NCBI GenBank assembly: GCA_947683425.1
Contig: CANTUQ010000020.1
Location: 372,001-436,000, forward strand
DNA: 64,000 bases
Direction: 5' to 3'
Origin: Excoecaria cochinchinensis
Lineage: Eukaryota > Streptophyta > Magnoliopsida > Malpighiales > Euphorbiaceae
The notes below the pieces were generated by a model that was given only the letters and a program-made list of their open reading frames with translations, was not told the DNA's origin and ran no database searches. Of the stretch, positions 22,707 through 33,293 are shown one piece after another; the stretch's first letter is position 1, and the number at the start of each line of letters is the position of its first letter. A program made the translations under genes and the position numbers.

Positions 22707-22846
22707 ATCAATTATCTCTTTTCTTCTCTCTTTTCTTTACACCCAATTTTTTTTTTTTTTTTTTTTCAACCCAATTTTTTTTCACAACCCAATTTTTTTA
22801 CAACCCAAAAAAAAATTTTTTTTTTTTTTATTTTTTTTTTCCAATT

Positions 22847-22882
<36 letters not shown>

Positions 22883-23667
22883 GTTTTGCTCAAGTCCTGA
22901 AGTTTACACATACGTGCACTTTTTATCTTAACCACTGGGACCATTGTTGTTCAATTCGGTCGGGCATTAAATTTTGGCAAGAAATTTGGTTATGAGGGTT
23001 TTGGATGGTTAAGGGTCAGTCATAATCGGTTTTGGAGTACACATTCCGAATGGGTAGAGAGAAAAAAGGTCATATGGCTCAGTTCTGATGGGTTGCATAT
23101 TTTCTCATGGTGGTTTTGAGTTTTATTTGTCCAACTTTTGGCGTAACTTTTGAAGCTTGATTTTATTCGGCGACACCATATGTAACTCAGGTGTTGTGGA
23201 TGCGAAGAAGTGGCTTTCAAAATTCGGTTTATTGTCATGTTGGCACGTGGAAGTAGCGTTGGTCTTGAGAGTGTCCTTGTCCATCTTCAGCGTGTCATAC
23301 TAGGTCCGGGCAAAGGCTCCTTTTTTTTTTTATTATCTCTCAAAATTATCCTCGCTTCAGGAGTTATATCAGATGCTACCAAGATTTTATTTGGATTCCC
23401 CAAAGTTCCGAGACTAGATGGAGTCGTATTAATTGGGTTAATGTCAAAATGAATGGATGCATCGTGATCATGAGAAATGAAATCAAGGAAATATCGCATA
23501 AATAAAACAGAAATTGTTCAACATGTTACAATAACCAAATTGTCCTAAAAGAGTTCTGGAATTGAAAAGCAGTAAGCATTAAAAACATGATCTTCTGCTT
23601 GTGGTTTTGGAGGGACATGCCGATGAAGTGGATTGGCCCGATCATATCTCTGGTGGAGGATTGCATT
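22707..23667 (-). pseudogene. Tat-3 T-rich spacer and pol-linker remnant
   Basis: 22740-22880 is long poly(T) with short CAACCCAA interruptions. 22930-23520 read on the minus strand aligns with Tat-1 7850-8340 and, for its gag-proximal part (23340-23480), with the protease-RT linker of Tat-2 (14390-14520). No full RT follows. The same truncated pol is thus carried by several gag-only elements. Confidence 0.7.
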
Positions 23668-26055
23668 CTAGTCTACCCCCTTCTTCTTCTCTCTTTTCTC
23701 GGGATCCGGGATTTGCTTGGAATCAATGAGGTCCTGAACCCGGTCTCTCAAAGTTCGGCAGTAGTCTGTCAAATGTCCAGTGTGCTGGTGGAATGCACAA
23801 TATTGATCTGCTCTGTGGTGGGGCTGCCCCTGACTGCTGGCAGGCTTCGCCGGTAATGGCTGCAGTAACCCCCTTTTCACTAGCCTCTCAAAAACCCACG
23901 ACAAGGGCCTACCCAACTCAGAGTAATATCTTTGATTCCTTCTCACTGATGACTCTCCCGCTTTTTTAACATTGCCCTTACAGCCATCTCGGATATTTAG
24001 GTTTGCATTCTTCAGAGCATGCTCTTTCACCAGATCTCCATCATCCTCAAGCATATTGTCATGTTCCAGAGTAGGCCTCTCACCACCTCCTTGTCCCACT
24101 GGTAAATCAAACGGTTCCTTGCCTCGGGGCTTAGTGGCACTAGGAGATGCCGTGGTTGTCGCTGTACGGGCTATCTCGACAGGGGTCGACTCAACTCGGT
24201 TAAAGGTAGCCGCCATCAATCGGGCTTGTAGGACTAGCGCGAGGGCGTCTATTCTCTCCTTAATCATAGCTTTAATCATAGCTGTCAACCTCCTTTCGAG
24301 CTCCTCAAGCCGTCTATCCATCTCTTGGGCCATTGATGCACGAGTCTCCTCAATCTGTCGTGAAAGGCTGGCCATACTCAATTCTTGGTTAGAACCCTCT
24401 TGTTTCTCACCTTCCTCTTCTTCCCCGCTTCCGCTGCTGGACCAACAGCCTATCATTGCCACAAAAGTCTCTCCTTCATCTGCCTCAGGGCCAGTAGTAG
24501 TGGCATACCCATTTCCATACAAGTCTTGCAGTACATACCATTCCGGTAAGCCTGAACCAATCATGGCACAATGGGCTGACTTCTCTTGACTTTCTCTCTG
24601 CCCAGGATTAATAGCCTGTTTGCAATCGATCAAGGCTTGAATTCGGTCCCTTAAAGGACGACAGTAGTCTGTTCTGTGCCCTGTGTACTGATGATATGCG
24701 CAATACCAGTCCGTCCTGTGCTTAGGCTTCCCTTGACTTGGGGCGGGCCCAGCTGGCAAGGGTTGCAACTTTCCTTCCTTGATGAGACGGGTGAAGTGCC
24801 AAGATAATGGTCTGCCCGAGATAGTGAGATGTTTGGGAGCCGGTCCTATGGCAGAGACTTCTGCCGCCCTGTTATTGCCCCCGTTATCGCTGCTGCTTCC
24901 CTTATGTTTGCCTGAAGCCACATTTGCAGATCTAGCCACTTTATCTAAATGCTCAGCCTCAACTTCAATGGCTATGTCCTTAAGTGACTCCCAATCTTTG
25001 AGTCCCTTCATTTTTAACCCATCCCTCAAATATGGACTAGCATTTCGGATAAATAACCTGATCTGATCTGAGGTATCAGGCTTTCTCTTTATCTCCATCA
25101 CTCGATTCCTCCATCGGGTCAAGTACCCATGGAATGATTCCCCTGACTTCTGCTTCAGCACTTCTAAATCTTTTAATGTGACCTCAATCTTGGTACTGCA
25201 ATCATACTGGCCAAGGAATTCTTCTGTTAACAGATTCCAGTCTTCTTTCGCTCTTCGATCCAGCCCATGGTACCAATCCACTGCTGGGCCAGCTAAGCTG
25301 AGACAGAAATAGTCCACTTTTTGCTTCTTAGTCAACCCTGTACCCTTCATGATCAGGGTGTATTGCTTAACATGCGCAGAAGGGTTCGATGTACCGTCAA
25401 ATTTTGGCAGGTCTGGCATCTTAAAACTCTGGGGCAACAGCTCTCCATCATCCAAATCCACATCTTCAGGGCTCACTCCCTTGCCAGCTGTCAACATGCG
25501 GGTGATTGCCTCAATTTGCTGTCTCACACCCCTCATAGCCTCGTCTTCTACCCTGGGTGCTCCACCCCTCACGGCTTGATGGGCTGCTATCTCCTCAACC
25601 TCTTCTTCCATTGCGAAATCCTCATCAGGGTTTGGGATCCTTGCTCTTCCGGGTTCAACTGGCACAGCCGTAGCTTTAGGCTCATATACAAGTTGATGGG
25701 CAACAACCCCAGCGAGGGGAACCTCCCCACCAGCAGGCGGTTCGGCTTGCCCCCGAACTGGTGCTTGCGGAGCAGGGGGCTGTGCAAATCTTTCGGCCAT
25801 GGCACCCATCATGTTCACTATCCTCTGTTCAAAATCCTCCAGTCTCCTGGCGAGGTCTTGGGTGGTTAGGTTTTCGGTCTCTTCTGCCATTGAGGATGAT
25901 TCACTAGTCGCTGAGAGTGGCTCAAAATCCCAAACAGGCACTAATTCTAGCAATCCAAAGGGCGAGTTTGTCGTCGCTAGTCGATCGTCAGAGTTTCTAG
26001 TCCACTCAGATGAATCTAGGATGGCTGAAAGATCAAAATTGTTAGAATGATGCAT
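23668..26055 (-). CDS. gag: Tat-3 Gag polyprotein with duplicated nucleocapsid (795 codons)
   Basis: Uninterrupted ORF, much longer than the 557-codon gag ORF of Tat-4. The ATG at 26055 lies upstream of the putative splice acceptor (CAG at 26025-26027), so the protein made from spliced RNA may instead use MAEETENLTTQ (conserved in Tat-1 and Tat-4). Order: coiled-coil-like N-terminus, Pro-rich linker, capsid (MPDLPKFDGTSNPSAHVKQY), first zinc knuckle YCAYHQYTGHRTDYC, an acidic part (EWYVLQDLYGNG...SGSGEEEEGEKQEG), then a second Gag-like unit: a helix-rich stretch (EMDRRLEELERRLTAMIKAM), a new linker, GRPLSWVFERLVKRG and a second knuckle YCAFHQHTGHLTDYC. It looks like a Gag fused to a second Gag C-terminus. 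Expression is not shown by sequence; intactness fits its young age. Confidence 0.88.
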   Translation of the reverse strand: MHHSNNFDLSAILDSSEWTRNSDDRLATTNSPFGLLELVPVWDFEPLSATSESSSMAEETENLTTQDLARRLEDFEQRIVNMMGAMAERFAQPPAPQAPVRGQAEPPAGGEVPLAGVVAHQLVYEPKATAVPVEPGRARIPNPDEDFAMEEEVEEIAAHQAVRGGAPRVEDEAMRGVRQQIEAITRMLTAGKGVSPEDVDLDDGELLPQSFKMPDLPKFDGTSNPSAHVKQYTLIMKGTGLTKKQKVDYFCLSLAGPAVDWYHGLDRRAKEDWNLLTEEFLGQYDCSTKIEVTLKDLEVLKQKSGESFHGYLTRWRNRVMEIKRKPDTSDQIRLFIRNASPYLRDGLKMKGLKDWESLKDIAIEVEAEHLDKVARSANVASGKHKGSSSDNGGNNRAAEVSAIGPAPKHLTISGRPLSWHFTRLIKEGKLQPLPAGPAPSQGKPKHRTDWYCAYHQYTGHRTDYCRPLRDRIQALIDCKQAINPGQRESQEKSAHCAMIGSGLPEWYVLQDLYGNGYATTTGPEADEGETFVAMIGCWSSSGSGEEEEGEKQEGSNQELSMASLSRQIEETRASMAQEMDRRLEELERRLTAMIKAMIKERIDALALVLQARLMAATFNRVESTPVEIARTATTTASPSATKPRGKEPFDLPVGQGGGERPTLEHDNMLEDDGDLVKEHALKNANLNIRDGCKGNVKKAGESSVRRNQRYYSELGRPLSWVFERLVKRGLLQPLPAKPASSQGQPHHRADQYCAFHQHTGHLTDYCRTLRDRVQDLIDSKQIPDPEKREKKKGVD
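26024..26046 (-). promoter_or_regulatory. Putative 3' splice site before Tat-3 gag
   Basis: Minus strand: TCTAAC (26046-26041), T-rich run, CAG (26027-26025), then CCATCCTAGATTC. Same phase as in Tat-2 and Tat-4. Confidence 0.6.
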
Positions 26056-27076
26056 GGATGACAGTTATAATGCATGATCGTGCCATGCATACAGTCTTTG
26101 ATGAATGCGAGATCCATGGACTACCACGGTACGATGGGATGCATGGAAGAAATTACATGCAGGATGGTATGTGCATGTGAAAAATAATATGCAGACGAGA
26201 GGATATACACACACACAGCATGAGATTAAATATACAGGATGATACGCACATGTGAAAAAATAGCATGCAGACAGAAAGATATATACGCACACAGCATGAG
26301 ATAAGATATTGTTATTTGTACATGTATTTATTTTATTGACATGCATGAATGACATGCGATGTATGAGCATGCCGTGCAGTATTCACAACCACATGCAAGC
26401 AAATAGATCCTTCCAACCTTATCACTCCCACACACGAGGTCGTGCGGTCTCTTTCCTAGGCGGGCTTCATCCAAGAGTTAACAGGGAACCCATTGGGCAC
26501 GTATGGTGCACGGTGAAAAACCGGCAGCATAACAGTCTTAATCTAATGCGCATTCGTATGGGTTTTGGCCATTACGTATTTGGGCAATCCAATTAAACCA
26601 AAGTGGGCCCAACGGGGCATAAAAGCCTTTGATGAAGACCATTTGATTCGGTTGATTTTGCTTAATATGTGATAGCCCATATCACAAGCATCGTATTAAG
26701 GAGCATGCCACCTAGGGGAAGTTTCTACTTGCCAGTACATGAGCTTGGGTCAAGGTAATTTTACTTTAGGGCTACCCAAGCATGGTCCGCGCCAACGGGT
26801 CTAGCTCGTCGTGAGCATAACGACCGATTGGGTCTCCATTTTAATATACCAAAAGGTACAAGGCTTGGGCTGGTGATTATCCTTAACACTTCCCTACAAT
26901 GAGTGAAAGTAGGGTCGTGCTTCGGGAACGCACCGGGGTAAGATAGGGACCAACTAGCGTAAGTCTAAGGCTCTAAAATGATATGATGCAAATTTTATAA
27001 GAGATAAAATTTTAAGTTTTAAAAACCCAATTATATTTTAACCAAAGCATTTTCGGAGTGAAGTCTCAAACACAAA
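26056..27076 (-). other. Tat-3 untranslated leader
   Basis: No gene. Simple CA-rich and CATG-rich sequence at 26060-26400. The part 26745-26985 is the inverted counterpart of the conserved Tat-2 leader block. The stretch 26395-26640 also matches Tat-4 53460-53700, including CCCACACACGAGGT and the GTGGGCCCA region. Confidence 0.7.
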
Positions 27077-27095
27077 GTCCCCAGTGGAGTCGCCA
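27077..27095 (-). other. Tat-3 primer binding site
   Basis: Minus strand TGGCGACTCCACTGGGGAC, one base from the 5' LTR. Confidence 0.88.
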
Positions 27096-27096
27096 C

Positions 27097-28356
27097 TGTG
27101 ACGCGCGCCGGAACCCGTACAAACCCAGCAAGGGCCCTCGCTTTGAATCCGCTTTAGGATTCGAGGTATGAAGGTTCGCGTCTTTTGATCATGGGCGCCA
27201 TGAGACATCATCGGTGTATCTCTCCCAATAGAACATTGGGGAGAATAACCTAGCCTATTGACGCCTAAAGGCACCTTTGAGGTATTTGGAGTCGCCACCC
27301 AATTTGCAAGAAATTGGGAAAAGGTTTCTCACCTCTATTGGTCTAAACCAGAGATATGGTGTCCGGAACTTCCCTCTTATTTATGCTTTGGATAATTATA
27401 AATGGGTTTTTAAATTCTTAAAATTAGATCTCTCATCTCATACGAGCGATGCATTAAAATAAAAGCGCATTTCAAGCACACAAAGAAAGTAAACGGAAGC
27501 GATAAGTAAAATAAAGAAAGCAATAAATGAAAGCGGTAAACACGCAAGCACGCAATTACAATAAAAATAGGGGCAGGATACAACCCCAATAAAAGGAGAT
27601 CAAAGATGTAAGTGGGACGGAATACAATCCCCAAAAGATAAATAAAGTTGCCCCAAAATTAATTATAAGGGCCCAAAAAAGAAGTGAACTTGAATTTAAA
27701 ACACTCACTTAAGATTAAAATAAAAGAACATACATAAATCGGGACATTATTTGAGGAACGTTGGTTCCTTCGCGCTTGTTCGAAATTTAGGAACATTGGT
27801 TCCTTCGTGTTAACTTGAAGAGGGTTCGAAGAGTCGTTTTGATTGTTTGAATGAAAACCGGGATGAGTGATCCCATTTTATTGAAAATTGACTCTTCGTT
27901 TTAGTTGTGATGTTTTTATGATTGGGCTAAAATAAGGGACATTGGTCCCGGTTTTATTAGTGAAAATCCCCAATTTAATTATAAAAATGTTTTTGTGATT
28001 TTTTATCACACACGTGCACGGATAAAATATACATTTACAAATAGCACGACATAAAGATAGATAATTAGAGAGATCTCACCGAAATGGAGCGTCCGTCTAC
28101 GCGTCGCGACCCATCCGGGGAGTCGCGGGGCGCTCACGTGGCCCGACTCAAATTAATACTCATACAGAAATTAACATCAAAAAATATTAGTAAATATTCA
28201 AAGGTGAATTAATCAAACAAATAATAAATATAATAATAATAACAATGATAGCAATGCAATAAAATAAATCCAATTATCAACAGTAAATAACAATGCAACA
28301 ATAAATAGGATGAATAGTAGACATAATAATCATAATAAAACCATATAATAGTAATG

Positions 28357-28404
<48 letters not shown>

Positions 28405-30089
28405 GGTAGTGATAATAAATAATGGTGAATATAATATAAATAAATATGATAGTGATAATAATAAATATAATGTTAATGATAATTATAATAACACCAAGAA
28501 TAGTGGCATAAATGGCCCATAGAATAATCGTAATAATAGCTACTGAGATAACAACAAATAATAAAAATGATAGTAACAAATAATAGCATAAGCCTAAACA
28601 TGAACACAAGCATAAATAGTGATAACGATAAATGATAATAATAATATTAGCACATGAACATGAAAACCCATTTAAAGCCAACAAATGACATATTAATGAA
28701 GGTATTAACACAGTAAAATGCTAAAAGCAAACAATATCCATGGTAATAATGGCAAAAAACAATATTAACAATAATAAATAATGTACAAGAAAAATAAAAG
28801 AGAATATGTCCAAGAATGTTTACCCTCAGAATTTTTAGATTGGGGAAACGGTGTCCCGATCGATTTTCCTTGTCGGATTTGTAATGACAAATATTTGAAG
28901 GAAAATGTAGAAATTAATGTTTTGAATTAAAATCAAGAAAATACTTTGATGAAAATATCTTGGTGGATGATTTGAGCAAAAGGAAATTAATTTTCCAACC
29001 TCAAATCCCTCAATAAAATGGATGGTATTTTTGAAAGATCAAATCAAGGTTAAAAACTTGAGAAAAAGAAGAAGAAAAGAAGCTAAAGAAATCTGCTGGA
29101 GAGAAAAAGTTGAAAAGAAAACCTTAGAAAAAATCAAAATGCCGTCCCCCCCTCAAAAATGAAAAAAAAATCCTCATTTAAGCTTGTCTTGGCCAAAAAT
29201 GGCAAAAGACAAAAAATCCTTTATTTTTAGTTAATCTAAAATAACATAAAATGGTGAAACACTGAAAAACTGAAAAAATCAGAAAATCAGACTGAAAATA
29301 GCGAAAAAAACGGACAGGCAAAACAGGTCGCGCGGAGGAGCCAAGGGCGCGCGGCAGCCTGCGCGTGGTGCCTTGGCACCGCGCGCGGCAGGCTGCTGCG
29401 CGCAGCCTGCCTCGCGCAGGCAGGTCGCGCGAGGCAGCTGCCTCGCGCGCAGGGGGGTCGCGCGAGGCAGCAGGCCTCGCGCGCAGGGGGGCGCGCGGAG
29501 CGCCCGCCCCTGCGCGCAGGGGGAGGCGCGCGGAGCGCCCCGCCTCGCGCGCAGGGGGGTCGCGCGGAGCGCCCGCTCCTGCGCGCAGGGGGGGGCGCGC
29601 GGAGCGCCCCGCCTCACGCGCAGGGGGGTCGCGCGAGGCGCCCGCCCCTGCGCGCAGGGGGGGGTCGCGCGGAGCGCCCCGCCTCGCGCGCAGGGGGGTC
29701 GCGCGGAGCGCCCGCCCCTGCGCGCAGGGGGGCGCGCGGAGCACCCCGCCTCGCGCGCAGGCGCCCCTGCGCGCTGGGGCGGCCTGCCTCGCAGGCGCCC
29801 CTGCGCGCTGGGGCAGCCTGCCGCGCAGGCGGCCCCGCGCTGCCGCAGCGGCACTCGCGATAAAATTTTTTTTTTTTTTTTTTTTTTTTATTTTTAATTT
29901 TGACACAATATTAATATTTTTTTCCATTTTAAATTTTAATCCCTAAAATATATATTTTAAAATTATTTTCCGAAAAACCCATCTTTTGACAAGGAACGAT
30001 CGGTTCTCACCTTTCTTGCCGAAAATCGGTCTTCTATTTCATCATTGGGTAATCCTGATCTTGGACCGCCTCGGGACCCGGTGTCTACA
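27097..30089 (-). repeat. Tat-3 5' LTR (2993 bp)
   Basis: Same as the 3' LTR apart from lacking the 545-bp duplication and small differences in the (AAT)n and poly(T) runs. It ends at 30089 with GGTGTCTACA; on its own strand it begins TGTAGACACCGGGTCCCGAG. It contains the CpG-rich block 29328-29855. Confidence 0.94.
29328..29855. repeat. CpG-rich tandem repeat block, Tat-3 5' LTR
   Basis: Copy of 19437-19966, followed by a poly(T) run at about 29865-29889 that differs in length from its partner. Confidence 0.9.
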
Positions 30090-30094
30090 GGGGC
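30090..30094. repeat. Right target-site duplication of Tat-3
   Basis: GGGGC, identical to 16661-16665. With one copy left out, the integrase frame joins RNase H without a shift. Confidence 0.9.
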
Positions 30095-31124
30095 TCACAT
30101 GAATGGTTTAACTCTGGCTAAGAAAATCATGAGACAAGGCTTCTATTGGCTTACGATGGACAATGACTGCTCAAAGTACGTCAAGCAATGCCAGTTATGC
30201 CAACAGTACGCAGATTTAAGACACCTGCCAGTATCAGAGCTACACAACCTGACATCGCCTTGGCCTTTCGCCGCTTGGGGGATAGATATTATTGGAGAGA
30301 TTTGCCCTACGGCATCCAATGGGCACAGATACATCATAGTCGCAATTGACTATTTTACCAAATGGGTAGAGGCAGAATCCTTCAAAAAGATTGACGCAAG
30401 GGATATGGCCAAGTTCATAGAGAGAAATCTGATCTGCAGATATGGTCTTCCTCACCACATAGTGTCTGACAACGGGGTGCAGTTCATGGGGGAAACCACG
30501 AAGCTTCTTGAGAAATATGGTATCAAGCACCACAGATCTTCTCCTTACCAACCACAAGCTAATGGGGCAGTAGAGGCCGCTAATAAAAATATGAAGAAGA
30601 TCCTATCCAAGATGGTCCAAAGCTACAAAGACTGGGCAGAGAAGCTACCCTTTGCACTGTGGGGATACAGGACAACGGCGAGGACATCTACGGGCGCTAT
30701 GCCATTTTTCCTGGTATACGGGACGAAAGCAGTATTGCCAGTTGAGATAGAGCTCAAATCGCTGAGAGTAGTCAGGGAAGCCCATATTCCGGAGGCCGAA
30801 TGGGCACGACAGAGGCTACAACATTTAAACTTACTGGATGAGAGTAGGCTGAGAGCTTATTATCACAATCAGATCTACCAGCAGAGGTTGGCCAGGACTT
30901 TCGGGAAGAAGTTGAGAAAGCATCCGCTGAAAGGAGGGGACTTAGTGTTTAAGCAGATGAGACCAGGTATACCCGATATCAGAGGGAAGTTTAGACCAAC
31001 CTGGGAGGGGCCGTATATCCTTAAAAAGTTATTGTACAAAGGAGCTGCAATCTTGTCGGATAGCGATGGAAATAAATTCAAAGACCCGATCAATGTCGAT
31101 AGGCTCAAAAGGTTCCATGGCTAA
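30090..31124 (+). pseudogene. pol: Tat-2 integrase (3' part of pol, separated by Tat-3)
   Basis: Inserts the cDNA into host DNA. The open frame is uninterrupted from the Tat-3 junction to TAA at 31122-31124. Zinc-finger part: GAHMNGLTLAKKIMRQGFYW...VKQCQLCQQ (HHCC, with its first His left of Tat-3). Catalytic core: the Asp in WGIDII, the Asp in VSDNGVQF and the Glu in NGAVEAANK, a complete DD(35)E set. C-terminal part: KLRKHPLKGGDLVFK...GKFRPTWEGPYILKKLLYKG, ending DRLKRFHG. No chromodomain follows, as expected for Tat. The ORF begins upstream inside the Tat-3 LTR only by chance. Confidence 0.93.
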
Positions 31125-31512
31125 AGACAAAAATAAAAAGAAGAGAATAAATGCCCCGCAGGTCGAAAACCGAAAAAAGGCGGCCGTGCTAAAATTGGGC
31201 GCCTCGACAGGGTGAAAACCGAAAAAAGGCATCCTGTGCAAAAATTAGAGGCACGAGAGAAAATGTCCGATCGTGAAAACCCGAGAGGGCCGATTGGTAA
31301 CAAGAGTTGATGCTATTAAAATTTAGTTTCATGTATTAACAGCACGTACACGGTAGAGTTAAATGTCAAAACTGATTATGTATGCTGAAATTACATGGAA
31401 ATGTACACAATTTCGTGAAATAGAATGAATATTATTCTTTTCATTTTCGTCATTTTCTAGTTCTGCATTAAAAAGAGATGTAACACCAAAAGAGATAGAT
31501 ATGTAAGCTAAG
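31125..31512 (+). other. Tat-2 spacer after integrase with GTGAAAACC repeats
   Basis: No ORF. Contains short repeated modules of the type GAAAACCGAAAAAAGGC and CGTGAAAACCCGAGAGGGC. The same kind of module is at 39630-39660 in Tat-1 and near 22170-22190 (inverted) in Tat-3. Function unknown. Confidence 0.6.
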
Positions 31513-32789
31513 CTAAGTCCTGCTGCTGCTCTCGCCGACCAGATACTTGAGCCCTCGTGTCCTATTATCAAATGCTGGACTGAGGATCCATTTCTTATAC
31601 TCGCTGGTGGAAGCCACAGAGTGATCGCCGAACCTCGGAATAACAGTCTTCACTGGTAGTTTACTCCACAGCTCATGATACCTTGAGGCGAAGGCAGCCG
31701 AAAGAGCTCCTCCCCAGAAAGACAAGGAAGCCCTCACCACATCCTGGGTCATCCCGAGCTGACGCGTACATCGAGAAGTGATATAGAAGGTGGCTTGACG
31801 GAGCCCACAGAGGGGAACACACATGATGGCCCATCAATGACCACATGAGATAGTGGGAGCTAGGCAGACGTAAAACTGATGTCGTCATCTGACAACTCGC
31901 CAAATCTGGTAATGCCTTCACCAGCAGTGGCACACCCATGTAGCCGTCGACGTGGAAGGAAATGGCTCGGCGAATACTGTGGAATGACCCGAGAAGGTGG
32001 CTCAGACAGCATCCTTAGTTTCTCTTGCAGCTAGATCTAAGAAAAAAAAAGCCGCTGGAGTAAGTAGGGTTTACTTCAGGCAAAAATAAGGCACAGGGTT
32101 GTGTGAAAATCCGAAAGGACGCACCTCCCACTAAGAAAAGCTAGTGTGAAAATCCACGAGGGACGCACTACCTTCAAAATAATGACATACCTTGAGCAAT
32201 AAGGGGCTACCGGTGAAAGTAGTAGTGGATCCAGAGCTGACAGAGTCCAAGCCCATAATGGTCTCAGCCAGAATAAGTGGTAAGGGTGATGATCCCCGAT
32301 GAAAGTCGCTCAGAACTCCGAATAGACGAGGATCACCTATCAAACCCCCTGGAACAACAGTGAGAAAGTTCACCATGCAAAACAGAAATATGATGCTTAC
32401 CTGGTATGTGGGAACATTAGTGATCTGATCTAGAGCCTCGATCAGTGGCCCCAAAGTAAAGAAAGAGCCTGGAGAAACCAGCCGGACGGCCTCAGAAGGG
32501 GGTATGCCGAGAGCCATAGCTATGTCCCGAGTCTGGAGTAGGCCGCAGTGGGGGATGCAGGGCAGAGCGTTAGGAGGGAACCAGGCTCCAAGAATGGCAG
32601 CTAACTCCTCAGGCAGGGGGCATAACTCCTGGTAAGTGAACCGGAAGACGTGAAACCGGGGATTCCAGAAGTGAGTCGCCGCCAGAAGAAGGTTCTGGTC
32701 AACTTTGACCCGACACAGATATTTAGCCCGGACAGAGAGGAAAGGGAGCCTTTTTCCCAAGTTTGCTTGTCATCTAAGATACGGTGCAT
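31513..32789 (-). pseudogene. Tat-2 antisense extra ORF (aORF), two exons, plant-mobile-domain-like
   Basis: Lies opposite to gag-pol between integrase and the sense extra ORF. Exon 1 (open to 32191) reads LGKRLPFLSVRAKYL..., then FWNPRFHVFRFTYQELCPLP and EELAAILG, resembling PMD/DUF7745-type proteins by pattern (not searched). It ends at AAG/GTATGT. Exon 2 starts after ATCTAG at 32030 and reads LQEKLRMLSEPPSRVI, in phase. A later piece in another frame (31824-31513) reads GDHSVASTSEYKKWILSPA, so exon 2 has a frameshift or further splicing near 31850-31870. A TGA lies just upstream of exon 1's conserved part, so the start is not resolved. Antisense extra ORFs are known in Tat elements; their role is not. 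Confidence 0.65.
32031..32190 (-). other. Putative intron of the antisense extra ORF
   Basis: Minus strand: AAG|GTATGT donor at 32190 and a T-rich tract then TCTTAGATCTAG acceptor ending at 32031, 160 nt. Both sides stay in frame. The intron body (GTGCGTCCCTCGTGGATTTT, then CACACTAGC...) is the module conserved in Tat-1, Tat-3 and Tat-4. Confidence 0.6.
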
Positions 32790-33085
32790 TAATTAGAAAA
32801 GAGGGGAAGACATTTTGAAAAGAATAAAGGGCTCAAGATGTTGGGAAAATGAAGAGACACGAAGAGCAAAAATTTTTTAGAAGAATTTATAGAGAAGTGT
32901 CACCGACGGCCTACCCGTCTCTACCAAGAGACGGCCGGCCCATCGATTAAGATCCACCTGGCAGATGCATACGCCAGCATTAATCTATCACAAGCATTAA
33001 ATGCGCATTAATTGGGGGAATGGTGAACGACAGACGGGCAGCCCGTCGGTCGCTCCTACAGACGCCCAGCCCATCGGTCACGAAA
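32790..33085. other. Region between the two extra ORFs, with GACGG/CCCGTC motifs
   Basis: No ORF. Bases 32900-33085 hold ACCGACGGCCTACCCGTC, GAGACGGCCGGCCCATCG, CAGACGGGCAGCCCGTCGG and GACGCCCAGCCCATCGG, motifs of the kind in the Tat-2 LTR U3 (8580-8815 and 37365-37595). They sit just upstream of a TATA box for the sense ORF and downstream of no other gene. It could be a bidirectional promoter region. Confidence 0.65.
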
Positions 33086-33088
33086 CTC

Positions 33089-33095
33089 TATATAA
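33089..33095 (+). promoter_or_regulatory. TATA box of an internal sense promoter
   Basis: TATATAA in the context ACTCTATATAAGGGCAAG. It is followed about 200 bases later by a consensus splice donor (33294) and then by the sense extra ORF. A plausible start site would be near 33120. Confidence 0.6.
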
Positions 33096-33293
33096 GGGCA
33101 AGTGATAGACGGACCAGCGGCGCTGTCACTTTCACTCCCCCTCTCAAAAATGGTTCTTTTGCATTTTTCTCTGCATTTTCAAGCATTTATTTCTCCTCTT
33201 CTTGCTTTTTTTTCATCTTTTTGCATTCTCTACTCACCGAATGCTCCGACATTCATTTTTCTTCAGTTTTTTCTACACTTCTCGCGACTACAA

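Larger units (their letters stand above)
16666..30089 (-). mobile_element. Tat-3, young gag-only Tat/Ogre-like element inside Tat-2 pol
   Basis: Minus-oriented: 5' LTR 27097-30089, PBS 27077-27095, leader, one large uninterrupted gag ORF (26055-23668), a pol-linker relic, an inverted RT fragment, satellite-like repeats, PPT 20202-20220, 3' LTR 16666-20201. The TSD GGGGC is perfect. The LTRs look identical outside simple repeats and a 545-bp duplication, so this is the youngest complete insertion here. There is no protease, RT domain in sense, or integrase; it must rely on a helper. Confidence 0.94.

Noticed and set aside
22525..22995. Plus-strand ORF of 156 codons as a gene
   Set aside because: Only about 30 codons are RT-like; the rest is poly(T)-derived Phe runs and non-coding sequence.
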